Shown piece by piece: positions 53,902 to 62,205 of a stretch of DNA of 64,000 nucleotides. The notes under the pieces are model-generated. The model ran no database searches and had not been told where the DNA came from. It was given only the letters and a program-made list of their open reading frames with translations. The stretch comes from Stenotrophomonas maltophilia (lineage in GTDB: Bacteria; Pseudomonadota; Gammaproteobacteria; Xanthomonadales; Xanthomonadaceae), in the NCBI RefSeq assembly GCF_025642255.1, contig NZ_CP106759.1:2259501-2323500 (forward strand), in the 5' to 3' direction. The position numbers and the translations under genes are program-made. Position 1 is the first letter of the stretch; each line of letters starts with the position of its first letter.

Positions 53902-53920
53902 CGGTACAGGAGACGGTTCC

Positions 53921-54964
53921 ATGCTCAAGTTGACCCGCATCGCCGCCATCGCTCTGATCGCACTCGCGGTGCTGCTGGCGCTGATCGCATTCGTGATCGG
54001 CCGCAGGCCCGCCCCTTCGACGGAAAGCGCGGCTCCGGTCGTTCACGCCGACGCACAGGCCATTACGGTGGTCGAGGCCATCGCCCGGCTGCCGGCCGGT
54101 GAACCGATCACAGCCAATGGCGTGCGCCTGGCGCGTCGAAGCGCAGCCGTGCCGGGTGCCGCCGCCGACCTGGCCGCCGTGGTCGGCAAGGTGCCGGTGC
54201 AGGACATCGCCGAAGGCAGCACCATCAGCGACGCAGTGCTGGCCCAGGGCTTCTCGCTGCAGCTGCGGCCCGGCGAGCGTGCACTGGCGGTGCCGGTGGA
54301 TGAACTGGTCGGTGCCGGCAACCGTATCCTGCCGGGCGATTTCGTCGATGTGTTCCTCAACCTGCGCAGCGAACCTGCCAGCTACAACGCGGCACCCGAC
54401 GCCGCACAGACCCGCCTTCTGCTGTCGCGCCTGCGCGTGCTCAGTTATGGCCAGCAGGACATCGCCCCGAACACGGGCAGCACGAATGCCAGCGCCGATA
54501 CCAGCAACCGTGCAGACCCGCGCGCGGCGGATATCACCAGCAACGCCAGCAGCGGTGGCGGCAGTAGCGGTGACGCAGCCCAGCCGGCCCGCAGCGCCGT
54601 GCTGGCGGTGCCGGTGGCCGATGCCAACCGGCTGCTGCTGGGCGCGCAGCAGGGCAAGCTCTACCTCGCGCTGCGCAATCCCGCCGACGCCGGCCAGCCC
54701 GACCTGGCCCTGTTCCCGCAGGCGCGGGGTGTGATCGACCCGCTGCGTGGCCTGGACGCGGAACAGCAGCTGGCGTTGCAGCGCCCCGAGAACCACGCCT
54801 TCGCCGGCATCGATGGCGATGCCCTGGCCGGTCGCAGCAACGCACGCGCACGCACGGTGAACGACGCCCCGGCACAGCCCCCCGCCGCCCGCCGCAGCGC
54901 ACCGCGCGCATCCGGAATCGAGATCATCCGCGGCGATGGTTCTGCGCCCCGCGGCTCCCTTTGA
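53921..54964 (+). CDS. cpaB: Flp pilus assembly protein RcpC/CpaB
   Basis: A 347-residue protein with one N-terminal membrane segment (IAAIALIALAVLLALIAFVIG) and an SAF/beta-clip-like domain (IARLPAGEPITANGVRLAR, then GERALAVPVDELVGAGNRILPGDFVDVFLNL near residue 118), typical of CpaB. In the family it sits in the periplasm and modulates the secretin pore. A Ser/Gly-rich linker near 185-220 and a disordered C-terminal tail are present. AGGAGA lies before the ATG. Confidence 0.9.
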   Translation: MLKLTRIAAIALIALAVLLALIAFVIGRRPAPSTESAAPVVHADAQAITVVEAIARLPAGEPITANGVRLARRSAAVPGAAADLAAVVGKVPVQDIAEGSTISDAVLAQGFSLQLRPGERALAVPVDELVGAGNRILPGDFVDVFLNLRSEPASYNAAPDAAQTRLLLSRLRVLSYGQQDIAPNTGSTNASADTSNRADPRAADITSNASSGGGSSGDAAQPARSAVLAVPVADANRLLLGAQQGKLYLALRNPADAGQPDLALFPQARGVIDPLRGLDAEQQLALQRPENHAFAGIDGDALAGRSNARARTVNDAPAQPPAARRSAPRASGIEIIRGDGSAPRGSL

Positions 54965-54982
54965 CCTGCACCGAGAGCTTCC

Positions 54983-56341
54983 ATGACCGAACGTCGCCAG
55001 AGTCCACGCCCCTCCTCCCGCCAGCGCTGGCTCGCTCTGCTGCTGGTGCTGCTGGCGCCTGCGACCAGCGTGGCTGCTGACGACCTGGTGCTGCAGGCCC
55101 GCGAACAGCGGCCATGGACACTGCCCGCGGACCTGGAACGGGTGGCCATCGCCGATCCGGGCGTCGCCGATATCGTGATGCTGCGAGGCCAGCGCCAGGC
55201 GCTGCTGGTCGGCAAGGCCCCCGGCACCACCACCCTGCTGCTGTGGCACCGCAAGCAGTCGGAGCCACAGCGCGTGCAGGTCCGCGTGCAGAGCGCGGTG
55301 CAGGGGGCGGCCGATGCGGGTTCCAGCGGCCTGGTGTTCACCCAGCAGGACCAGCAGGGCCTGCTGCAGGGAAGCACCGACAGTGCGCTCTCGCACATGC
55401 AGGAACAGAAGGCGGCCGCGATGGCGTTGGGCAAGGATGGCCAGCTGGCCGATGCCTCCACCATCGCCAGCGGCGGTGTGGTCCAGGTCGAGGTGAAGGT
55501 GGTCGAGTTCAACAAGACCGCGCTGAAACAGGTCGGCATCAGCTTCCAGAACCGCAACGGCGGTTTTGCCTATGGCTTCGCTCGTCCGGGCGGCATCCTG
55601 CCGGGCAACACCGGCGTGCTGCCCGGCATGCAGGAGGGCAATTCCAGCAACGAATCGGAATCGCCCATCTCGTCGGCCTTCCGCCTGGTGTTCGGCTCGA
55701 CGAAGGGCCTGTGGAATGCGGACCTCGATCTGCTGCAGTCCAATGGCATGGCCCGGGTGCTGGCCGAGCCGACCCTGGTCGCGCTGTCCGGCCAGAGCGC
55801 CAGCTTCCTCGCCGGTGGTGAACTGCCGATCCTCGAACCCCAGGGCCTGGGGACCACCACCATCACCTACAAGCCGTTCGGCATCGGCCTGACCGTCACC
55901 CCGACCGTGCTCGCGCCCAACCGCATCGCCCTGAAGGTGGCGCCGGAAGCCAGCGACCTCGACTACACCAACGCCATTTCCCTCAACGGTGTGCAGATTC
56001 CCTCGATCAGCACCCGCCGTGCCGATACCACGGTGGAGCTGGGCGATGGCGAGAGCTTCGTGATCGGCGGTCTCGTCAGCTCGACGGTCGCCTCCACGGT
56101 GAACAAGATCCCGCTGCTGGGCGACCTGCCGATCATCGGCTCGTTCTTCCGCGATTTCGACTACAAGCGCCAGGACAAGGAACTGGTGATCATCGTCACG
56201 CCACGGCTGGTGCAGCCCCTCGCCCGCGATGCCGAGCTGGCACTGCCAGGCGAGCGCGAGGCCCGGCCCAACCTGCCTGAGTGGGGTTCCTGGCTGCTGG
56301 GTCCGGTCAGCCAGGACCCGGTGCCCGGTTTCTCACGTTGA
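54983..56341 (+). CDS. cpaC: Tad secretin RcpA/CpaC
   Basis: A 452-residue secretin: signal peptide (LALLLVLLAPATSVAAD), N-terminal pilus-assembly domain (LEQV-like WTLPADLERVAIADPGVADIV), BON-like middle, and the secretin domain with ARVLAEPTLVALSG and the closing NKIPLLGDLPIIGSFF near residue 372. It forms the outer-membrane pore for the Flp pilus. It is 18 bases downstream of cpaB. Confidence 0.93.
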   Translation: MTERRQSPRPSSRQRWLALLLVLLAPATSVAADDLVLQAREQRPWTLPADLERVAIADPGVADIVMLRGQRQALLVGKAPGTTTLLLWHRKQSEPQRVQVRVQSAVQGAADAGSSGLVFTQQDQQGLLQGSTDSALSHMQEQKAAAMALGKDGQLADASTIASGGVVQVEVKVVEFNKTALKQVGISFQNRNGGFAYGFARPGGILPGNTGVLPGMQEGNSSNESESPISSAFRLVFGSTKGLWNADLDLLQSNGMARVLAEPTLVALSGQSASFLAGGELPILEPQGLGTTTITYKPFGIGLTVTPTVLAPNRIALKVAPEASDLDYTNAISLNGVQIPSISTRRADTTVELGDGESFVIGGLVSSTVASTVNKIPLLGDLPIIGSFFRDFDYKRQDKELVIIVTPRLVQPLARDAELALPGEREARPNLPEWGSWLLGPVSQDPVPGFSR

Positions 56342-56413
56342 ATCCATGATGCCTGCGATACCACGCCCATGCCCTACGCCACTGCCCAGCCGCTGCATCC
56401 GCAAGGACCGCCG

Positions 56414-57625
56414 ATGAACCTGGTCCTGTACGGGATGGATCGCGAACTGCTGCCGCGGCTGGCGGCCAAGCTGCCGCCTGCCACCACCCTGCACTGGCAG
56501 GACAGCGGTGAGCCGACATCCGCGCAGGACCTGCAACGCGGTCCGCAGAATCTGGTACTGCTCGACTTCCGCCCCGAGCACGCCGCCGCCTCGACCGTGC
56601 TGGCGCAGCAGCTGCAGCAGACCCAGCCGGACCTTGCGCTGGTCGCCGTTGGCGCCACCAGTGCCGGGCAGGTCGAAGGCGTGGTGATGGCGCTGCGCGC
56701 CGGCCTGCGCGATGTGCTCGACCTGGACAGCGACAACACCGGCATCGAGGCCGCGCTGCGCCGCGCGCTCTCGCCCCGGCCCGCCGCTGCCGCACACCAG
56801 CCGCACAAGGCGCGGTTGATCCTGCTGCTGGGCGTACGTGCCGGGGTCGGCACCAGCACACTGGCCGCGCATCTGGCCGTGCTTGCACAACAGACCCATG
56901 CGTTGGCGCAGGGCGAGGCCAGCACCCAGGACGGTCTGCTGCTGGAACTGGCGCAGCCGGCAGGCGACCTGGCGCTCTACCTCAATCTGGACAGCCGCTT
57001 CCACTACGAAGACGCACTGCGCAATGCCAGCCGCATCGACGCCACCCTGGCGCGCACTGCGATGGCGCGCCATGACAGCGGACTGGTCCTGCTCGACCGC
57101 GCCAGCGGCAGCGATGCGCTTCCGCCGTCCGATCCGGGCGCCCTGCTCCAGCGGCTGCGCGGCGTGTTTGCCAGCGTGCTGTGCGACGCCGGCGGCTGCC
57201 CGCTGCGTCAACTGCCACCGCTGCTGCTGGACCAGGCCGACGAGATTTGGCTGGTCGCGGACGCTTCGATTGCCACTCTGGTCTCGCTTGACCATGCGCT
57301 CAAGCATCTGTCCGGCCAGCGCGAACGGGAGAAGCGCCTGCAACTGGTGATCAACCGCCATGACGACAGCAGCGGCATGAGCCCGGAGCAGATCGCCCGA
57401 CGGTTCGAGCTTCCACTGCTGGCCACGCTCCCCGAACGACCACGCGTACGTGCCTCCGCCAGCCACGGCCACCTGCTGCTGCAGGACGCGCCGCGTGATC
57501 CGTACCTGCGTGCCCTCGCCCCGCTCGTCCAACGCCTGGATCCGGCTGCATGCCCGGTCCAGACGCACGGCCTGCGGGAAAGACTTGCCCTTGCCCTGGG
57601 TGGATCGCAATGGAAGACAAAGTAA
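56414..57625 (+). CDS. tadZ: TadZ/CpaE localisation ATPase-like protein
   Basis: A 403-residue protein: N-terminal receiver-like domain, then a MinD/ParA-like domain. The nucleotide loop reads GVRAGVGTSTLAAHLA, with Thr where ParA-type Walker A has the invariant Lys after GVG, so ATP hydrolysis is probably lost or altered. TadZ proteins place the Tad machine at a pole or focus. ATG 56414 has AAGGA upstream; 56369 is an alternative. Its end overlaps tadA by 16 bases. Confidence 0.88.
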   Translation: MNLVLYGMDRELLPRLAAKLPPATTLHWQDSGEPTSAQDLQRGPQNLVLLDFRPEHAAASTVLAQQLQQTQPDLALVAVGATSAGQVEGVVMALRAGLRDVLDLDSDNTGIEAALRRALSPRPAAAAHQPHKARLILLLGVRAGVGTSTLAAHLAVLAQQTHALAQGEASTQDGLLLELAQPAGDLALYLNLDSRFHYEDALRNASRIDATLARTAMARHDSGLVLLDRASGSDALPPSDPGALLQRLRGVFASVLCDAGGCPLRQLPPLLLDQADEIWLVADASIATLVSLDHALKHLSGQREREKRLQLVINRHDDSSGMSPEQIARRFELPLLATLPERPRVRASASHGHLLLQDAPRDPYLRALAPLVQRLDPAACPVQTHGLRERLALALGGSQWKTK

Positions 57626-58959
57626 CCCCGTTTCCGCACGCCGTCGCCCGCCACACCGTTCCTGACCACGTTGCGGGCAATCTGCCGTTCGCACAGACCG
57701 AGCAGTACCAGAAGGTGCTGTCCGCGGCGCATGAGCACCTGCTCAACAGCATCGAGGACGAGCGCATCGATATCGATTCCTGGGCACCGGACACGATCGC
57801 GCGCTGGGTGCAGGTGCAGACCGTGGGTTTCATCCAGGAGTGGCGCATCCCGATCAATGAAGAGGAGATGCAGGTGGTGGCCGAGGGCCTGGTCAAGGAG
57901 CTGACCGGCTTCGGCCCGCTGGACGACCTGCTGCATGATCCCACCATCGAAGACATCCTGATCAATGGCTTCAAGGATGTGCACGTCTCGCAGGGCGGAC
58001 AGCTCAAGCGCGCAACCCAGCGCTTCACCGACGACACCCATCTGCTGCGCATCCTGCGCCGCATCCTCGCACCACTTGGCCGGCGCCTGGATGACTCCAA
58101 CCCGATGGTGGATGCGCGCCTGCCCAACGGCGGCCGCCTCAATGCGATCATCTCGCCGCTGGCGGTGGACGGCCCGATGGTCTCCATCCGCAAGTTCCGC
58201 AAGGACCCGTTCACGCCCGATGAACTGCTGGCCAAGGGCACCTTCGATGCGCCGATGCAGGCGCTGCTGAAGGCGATGGTGCTGGGTCGCTGCAACATCC
58301 TCGTCTCCGGTGGCACCAGCTCGGGCAAGACCTCGCTGCTGAACGCCCTGGCCAGCTACGTGCCACCCACCGAGCGCGTGATCACCGTCGAGGACACCGC
58401 CGAGCTCTCACTCAACCATCCGCACGTGGTGCGCCTGGAGAGCCGCATCGGTGGTGCGGAGGGACAGGGCGCCGTCAGCATCCGTGACCTGGTGCGCAAC
58501 AGCCTGCGCATGCGCCCCGACCGCATCGTGGTCGGCGAGGTGCGCGGCGCGGAAGTGCTGGAGATGCTGCAGGCGATGAACACCGGCCACGACGGCTCGA
58601 TGGCCACCATCCATGCCAACTCGCCGCGCGACTGTCTCTATCGCATCGAGATGCTGGCCGGCTTCGCCGGGTTCCAGGGCAGCGAAGACAGCCTGCGCCG
58701 GCAGATCGCCAGCGCGATCGATTTCATCGTGCAGATCTCGCGCCTCGGCAGTGGCCGGCGCGTGCTGGTATCGATCACCGAGATCACCGGCGTCAGCGAC
58801 AACCTGATCACCACCCAGGAGATGTTCCGCCACGAAGTGCAGATCGACGGCAGTGGCAAGGAGACCGACCGCTGGATCGGGCTGGGCTTCCAGCCGCACT
58901 CGCACAAGCTCGAGCCGTTCCGCCAACTGTTGCGCGAATCCCTCTACGGAGACTACTGA
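57610..58959 (+). CDS. tadA: Tad pilus ATPase TadA/CpaF
   Basis: A 449-residue secretion ATPase of the VirB11/PulE group. The Walker A is [16 protein letters not shown] near residue 231; the Asp box [11 protein letters not shown] and the His box [14 protein letters not shown] follow. It powers Flp assembly and retraction from the cytoplasm. The ATG at 57610 lies inside tadZ, and its stop is 2 bases before tadB, so tight coupling is likely. Confidence 0.95.
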   Translation: MEDKVTPFPHAVARHTVPDHVAGNLPFAQTEQYQKVLSAAHEHLLNSIEDERIDIDSWAPDTIARWVQVQTVGFIQEWRIPINEEEMQVVAEGLVKELTGFGPLDDLLHDPTIEDILINGFKDVHVSQGGQLKRATQRFTDDTHLLRILRRILAPLGRRLDDSNPMVDARLPNGGRLNAIISPLAVDGPMVSIRKFRKDPFTPDELLAKGTFDAPMQALLKAMVLGRCNILVSGGTSSGKTSLLNALASYVPPTERVITVEDTAELSLNHPHVVRLESRIGGAEGQGAVSIRDLVRNSLRMRPDRIVVGEVRGAEVLEMLQAMNTGHDGSMATIHANSPRDCLYRIEMLAGFAGFQGSEDSLRRQIASAIDFIVQISRLGSGRRVLVSITEITGVSDNLITTQEMFRHEVQIDGSGKETDRWIGLGFQPHSHKLEPFRQLLRESLYGDY

Positions 58960-58961
58960 AC

Positions 58962-59912
58962 ATGGGGACCGGCCTGCTGCTGGGCGTATTGAGCATCGTG
59001 TCGGTGCTGCTGGCGCTGGCGGTATGGCTGTGGGGCACCGCCAACAGCCGCGAACAGCGGCAGGCATCCCTGCAGCATGCCGAACAGCAGCTGGCACGTG
59101 GCAGCGCGGGCCCGGGCAGCAACGCGGCTGCGGCCAACGATGGATCGCGGCCGCTGCCGGCAGCAGCTGGCCGTCGCGCGCTGCCCTGGAATGGCCTGCT
59201 GCAACGCGCGGGCCTCGCCACCGGCTGGAAGGTGCCGCTGATGCTGCTGGTGCCCGGCCTGGCCCTCTCGCTGTTCGCGATGCTGCGGCTGGGAACGGCA
59301 TGGATGCTGCCGCTGACGCTGCTGCTGTACCTGCTGGGCTGCTGGTTGTGGATCATGCGCCGCACCGCCAAGTTGCAGGCCAAGCTGCTGCATCAGCTGC
59401 CGGACTTCCTCGACAACCTGGTCCGCCTGACCGCGCTCGGCAACAGCCTGCAGTCGGCCTTCCAGGTCGCGTCGCAACAGGCGACGCCGCCACTGCGTGA
59501 GCTGCTGGACACCACCGTGCGATACGCGCGGGGCGGCATGGACCTGGACCGCGCACTGAACCTCGCCGCGCAGCCCTATCGGATGGAGGTGCTGAAGGTG
59601 CTGGCCGTGGTGATGGGCGTCAGCGTCCGCATCGGCGGCCGCGCCGATCAGATCCTGCAGCGCATGGGCGATTTCATGCGCGACCTGGAGCAGGCCCAGC
59701 AGGAGCTGTCAGCCACCACGTCCGAGACCCGCATGTCGGCCTGGGTGCTGGGACTGCTTCCGCCCGCCAGCGCCGTACTGATGGCGATCTCCAGCCCCGA
59801 GTTCTTCCAGCCCGTCCTGCACGATCCGCTCGGTCACAAGATCCTGCTGATCGCCCTGGGCCTGGAACTGCTCGGTGGTTTCCTGCTGTATCGCCTGGCC
59901 AAGTCGCTATGA
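58962..59912 (+). CDS. tadB: Tad inner-membrane platform protein TadB
   Basis: A 316-residue membrane protein: an N-terminal segment, two central helices, and a T2SS-F/GspF-like domain (LPDFLDNLVRLTALGNSLQSAFQVAS near residue 146), then two C-terminal helices. TadB and TadC form the platform on which TadA acts. It starts 2 bases after tadA. Confidence 0.9.
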   Translation: MGTGLLLGVLSIVSVLLALAVWLWGTANSREQRQASLQHAEQQLARGSAGPGSNAAAANDGSRPLPAAAGRRALPWNGLLQRAGLATGWKVPLMLLVPGLALSLFAMLRLGTAWMLPLTLLLYLLGCWLWIMRRTAKLQAKLLHQLPDFLDNLVRLTALGNSLQSAFQVASQQATPPLRELLDTTVRYARGGMDLDRALNLAAQPYRMEVLKVLAVVMGVSVRIGGRADQILQRMGDFMRDLEQAQQELSATTSETRMSAWVLGLLPPASAVLMAISSPEFFQPVLHDPLGHKILLIALGLELLGGFLLYRLAKSL

Positions 59913-59934
59913 GCATCCGCAGCGGAGGTTCCCG

Positions 59935-60864
59935 ATGAGCGCAACTGCCTGGTTCGCACTTGCCCTGCTGGTCCTGGCCGCCGGCGTCGCCCTGCTCGGT
60001 GTGGGCGGCTGGGTCCGCAGCCATCGCGAGGACCGCAGTGCGGCAACGCTGAAGACCGCATTGCAGCCACGTGATCCGATCGCCGACGAGGACGCGGCCC
60101 GCAGGGATTCACTGGGCTGGCTGGAGCGCTTCGGCCGGACGCTCAGCGGCGGGCGCCTGGAAGCCGCACTGCTGGCAGGCGAGGATCGCCTGCTGCTTGA
60201 TCTGGCCGGCTGGAACACCCGTCGCGGCACGGCGATCTATCTGGGCCTGCGCCTGCTGCTGGCAGTACTGGTGCTGGCGCTGACCCTGGCCGTGAGCGAT
60301 GCCACCGGCCTGGCCCGGATCATGGTGATCGTCGGCGCGCTCGCCGCCGGCCTGCTGCTGCCCAAGTTGGTGCTGGCCGCGTGGGTCAAGCGGCGGCGGC
60401 GCGCCGTCAACAACGAGTTGCCGCTGCTGATCGACCTGCTGCGCCTTCTGCAGGGGGTTGGCTTCAGCATGGATCAGAGCCTGCAGACCCTGGGCGACAA
60501 GCTGCGCGACGCACTGCCGGTGCTCGGTGGCGAGATCCAGGAGGCGAACGTCGCCTACACCCATGGACGCACTCGCGCCCAGTCGCTGCGCCGGCTCAGC
60601 GATGTCTACGGCGATGACGACCTGTCCAGCCTGGTGCAGTTGATCCTGCAGGTGCACGCCCACGGCGGCGCGGTGCAGGAGCCGCTGCGCCAGTTCAGCA
60701 TCCGGCTGCGCGAACAGCGCCGCAATGCTCTGAAAGAGAAGGTCGGCAAGCTCTCGGTGAAGATGACCGTGGTGATGATGCTGACCCTGCTGCCTGCACT
60801 GATGCTGGTGCTGGCCGGGCCTGCGCTGGTCGCGCTGGCCAAAACCCTGTCGAACATGGGATGA
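59935..60864 (+). CDS. tadC: Tad inner-membrane platform protein TadC
   Basis: A 309-residue membrane protein with a GspF-like domain (ELPLLIDLLRLLQGVGFSMDQSLQTLG near residue 160) and C-terminal helices (MTVVMMLTLLPALMLVLAGPALVAL). The start at 59935 has GGAGG upstream; the open frame before it lies in tadB and is a shadow. Its stop overlaps the tadD-like start. Confidence 0.9.
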   Translation: MSATAWFALALLVLAAGVALLGVGGWVRSHREDRSAATLKTALQPRDPIADEDAARRDSLGWLERFGRTLSGGRLEAALLAGEDRLLLDLAGWNTRRGTAIYLGLRLLLAVLVLALTLAVSDATGLARIMVIVGALAAGLLLPKLVLAAWVKRRRRAVNNELPLLIDLLRLLQGVGFSMDQSLQTLGDKLRDALPVLGGEIQEANVAYTHGRTRAQSLRRLSDVYGDDDLSSLVQLILQVHAHGGAVQEPLRQFSIRLREQRRNALKEKVGKLSVKMTVVMMLTLLPALMLVLAGPALVALAKTLSNMG

Positions 60865-61745
60865 CCGTCATGCCTGCTCTGCGCCACGCCTGTCTGTTGT
60901 TTGCTCTTGCCACTGCCGTCGCGGGATGCGCCTCGTCCACCCCGAAGTACCTGCGCGCGCCTACCCTGGCCGAGCCCGGGCCCGCGCCGCAGGACAGCCG
61001 CAATGCCTACCTTGAGCTGATCGAGCGCATGCAGCTGCAAGGGGCCTGGTACGCCTCGCTGGCGCATGTGGATGCATTCCGCCAGCGCTACGGCGATCCT
61101 CCGGCGCTGCGCCTGCTGCAGGCCAATGCACTGCGCGAGACCGGCCAGACCGACGCCGCAGCCGCGCTGTACCGCGAACTCAGCAGCGGGCCGCAGGCCG
61201 CCGCCGCGGCACATGGCCTGGGCCTGATCGCCGCGCATCGCGATGACGAGGCCGGCAGCGAACTGTCGCTGGCCCGCGCCACCCAGCTGCAGCCGTTGAA
61301 TACCGATTACCTGGGTGACCTGGGGTATGCGCGTCTGCGTGCCGGCCGCTTCGACCAGGCCCGCGAGCCGCTGGCCAAAGCACTGGAACTGTCACCGGGC
61401 AACGCCAAGGCGACCGCCAACCTGGCGCTGTGGGCGGTCCTGCGCGGCGACAACGCCACAGCCGAACGCCTGGCTGCGCAGGCCAACCTCAACGAAGACA
61501 CCCGGCGCAGCATCCAGCAGCAGGCCCAGCAGATCCGCAGCCGGCTGCAGCAGCGCCAGGCGCAGGCGGCGGCCAGCAGCGCGGCACGGATCACCACCGC
61601 GCCGACCAACGCTACCGCCCCCGCCAGCAGCCGGCTGGCGGCCGAAACACGCCGTGACGCCCGCGATCGCGACCCCTCCCGTCTGCCGCCGTCGATGCTG
61701 GAGCGCTTCGGCACGTCCGACCACCCGACCGAGAACACGCCATGA
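60861..61745 (+). CDS. tadD: TadD-like TPR lipoprotein
   Basis: A 294-residue protein with a lipoprotein signal (LFALATAVAGC, Cys near residue 23) and TPR repeats (LRLLQANALRETGQTDAAAALYREL; LGYARLRAGRFDQAREPLAKALELSPG). The C-terminal 90 residues are Gln/Ala/Arg-rich and look disordered. TadD is a pilotin-like lipoprotein needed for secretin assembly. The start overlaps tadC (ATGA); ATG 60870 is also possible. Confidence 0.85.
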   Translation: MTVMPALRHACLLFALATAVAGCASSTPKYLRAPTLAEPGPAPQDSRNAYLELIERMQLQGAWYASLAHVDAFRQRYGDPPALRLLQANALRETGQTDAAAALYRELSSGPQAAAAAHGLGLIAAHRDDEAGSELSLARATQLQPLNTDYLGDLGYARLRAGRFDQAREPLAKALELSPGNAKATANLALWAVLRGDNATAERLAAQANLNEDTRRSIQQQAQQIRSRLQQRQAQAAASSAARITTAPTNATAPASSRLAAETRRDARDRDPSRLPPSMLERFGTSDHPTENTP

Positions 61746-62197
61746 CCGCCATGACCCTGATCCGACGCCTGCTGCCTGCGGTCACCTGCTGCCTGCTTGC
61801 CACGGGAGCCCACGCACAGGCGCCACAGGCGCCGCTGACCGGCCAGATGCTGGGAGGCGGCCCGGCCGCCGGCCCGGCCGTCGCCCCACAGCAGGCCGAA
61901 GCACTGGCAACCGTCGACCTGGCGGCGCCTGCGCCGCCCCCGGCGATGCCAACCGCGCCTCCTGCTCCGGTGGCCGCCGCACCGGCTGCGCCACGGCGCA
62001 ACGAGGTCGGTGATGCCACGCGCCAGCTGTTCCAGCTGCAGGCGTCCGGGCAACAGGCGGGCGCGCGGCTGCCGATCCTCGGCGACCAGGCCACCGCCAG
62101 CTACGCGCGCTACCTGAAGAGTTTCGAGCAGGACATCCCCGCCTTCTTCGACACGGATGTCGGCAGTTCCAAGAGCACCTCCAACTCCGGACGCTGA
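61742..62197 (+). CDS. DUF3613-like exported protein of the Tad cluster
   Basis: A 151-residue protein: signal peptide (LLPAVTCCLLATGAHAQA), Pro/Ala-rich spacer, and a C-terminal segment VGDATRQLFQLQASGQ...ASYARYLKSFEQDIPAFFD that fits the DUF3613 family often found in Tad loci. Function unknown; probably periplasmic. The start overlaps the tadD-like stop (ATGA), so it belongs to the pilus operon. Confidence 0.75.
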   Translation: MTAMTLIRRLLPAVTCCLLATGAHAQAPQAPLTGQMLGGGPAAGPAVAPQQAEALATVDLAAPAPPPAMPTAPPAPVAAAPAAPRRNEVGDATRQLFQLQASGQQAGARLPILGDQATASYARYLKSFEQDIPAFFDTDVGSSKSTSNSGR

Positions 62198-62205
62198 GGC
62201 ATGCC

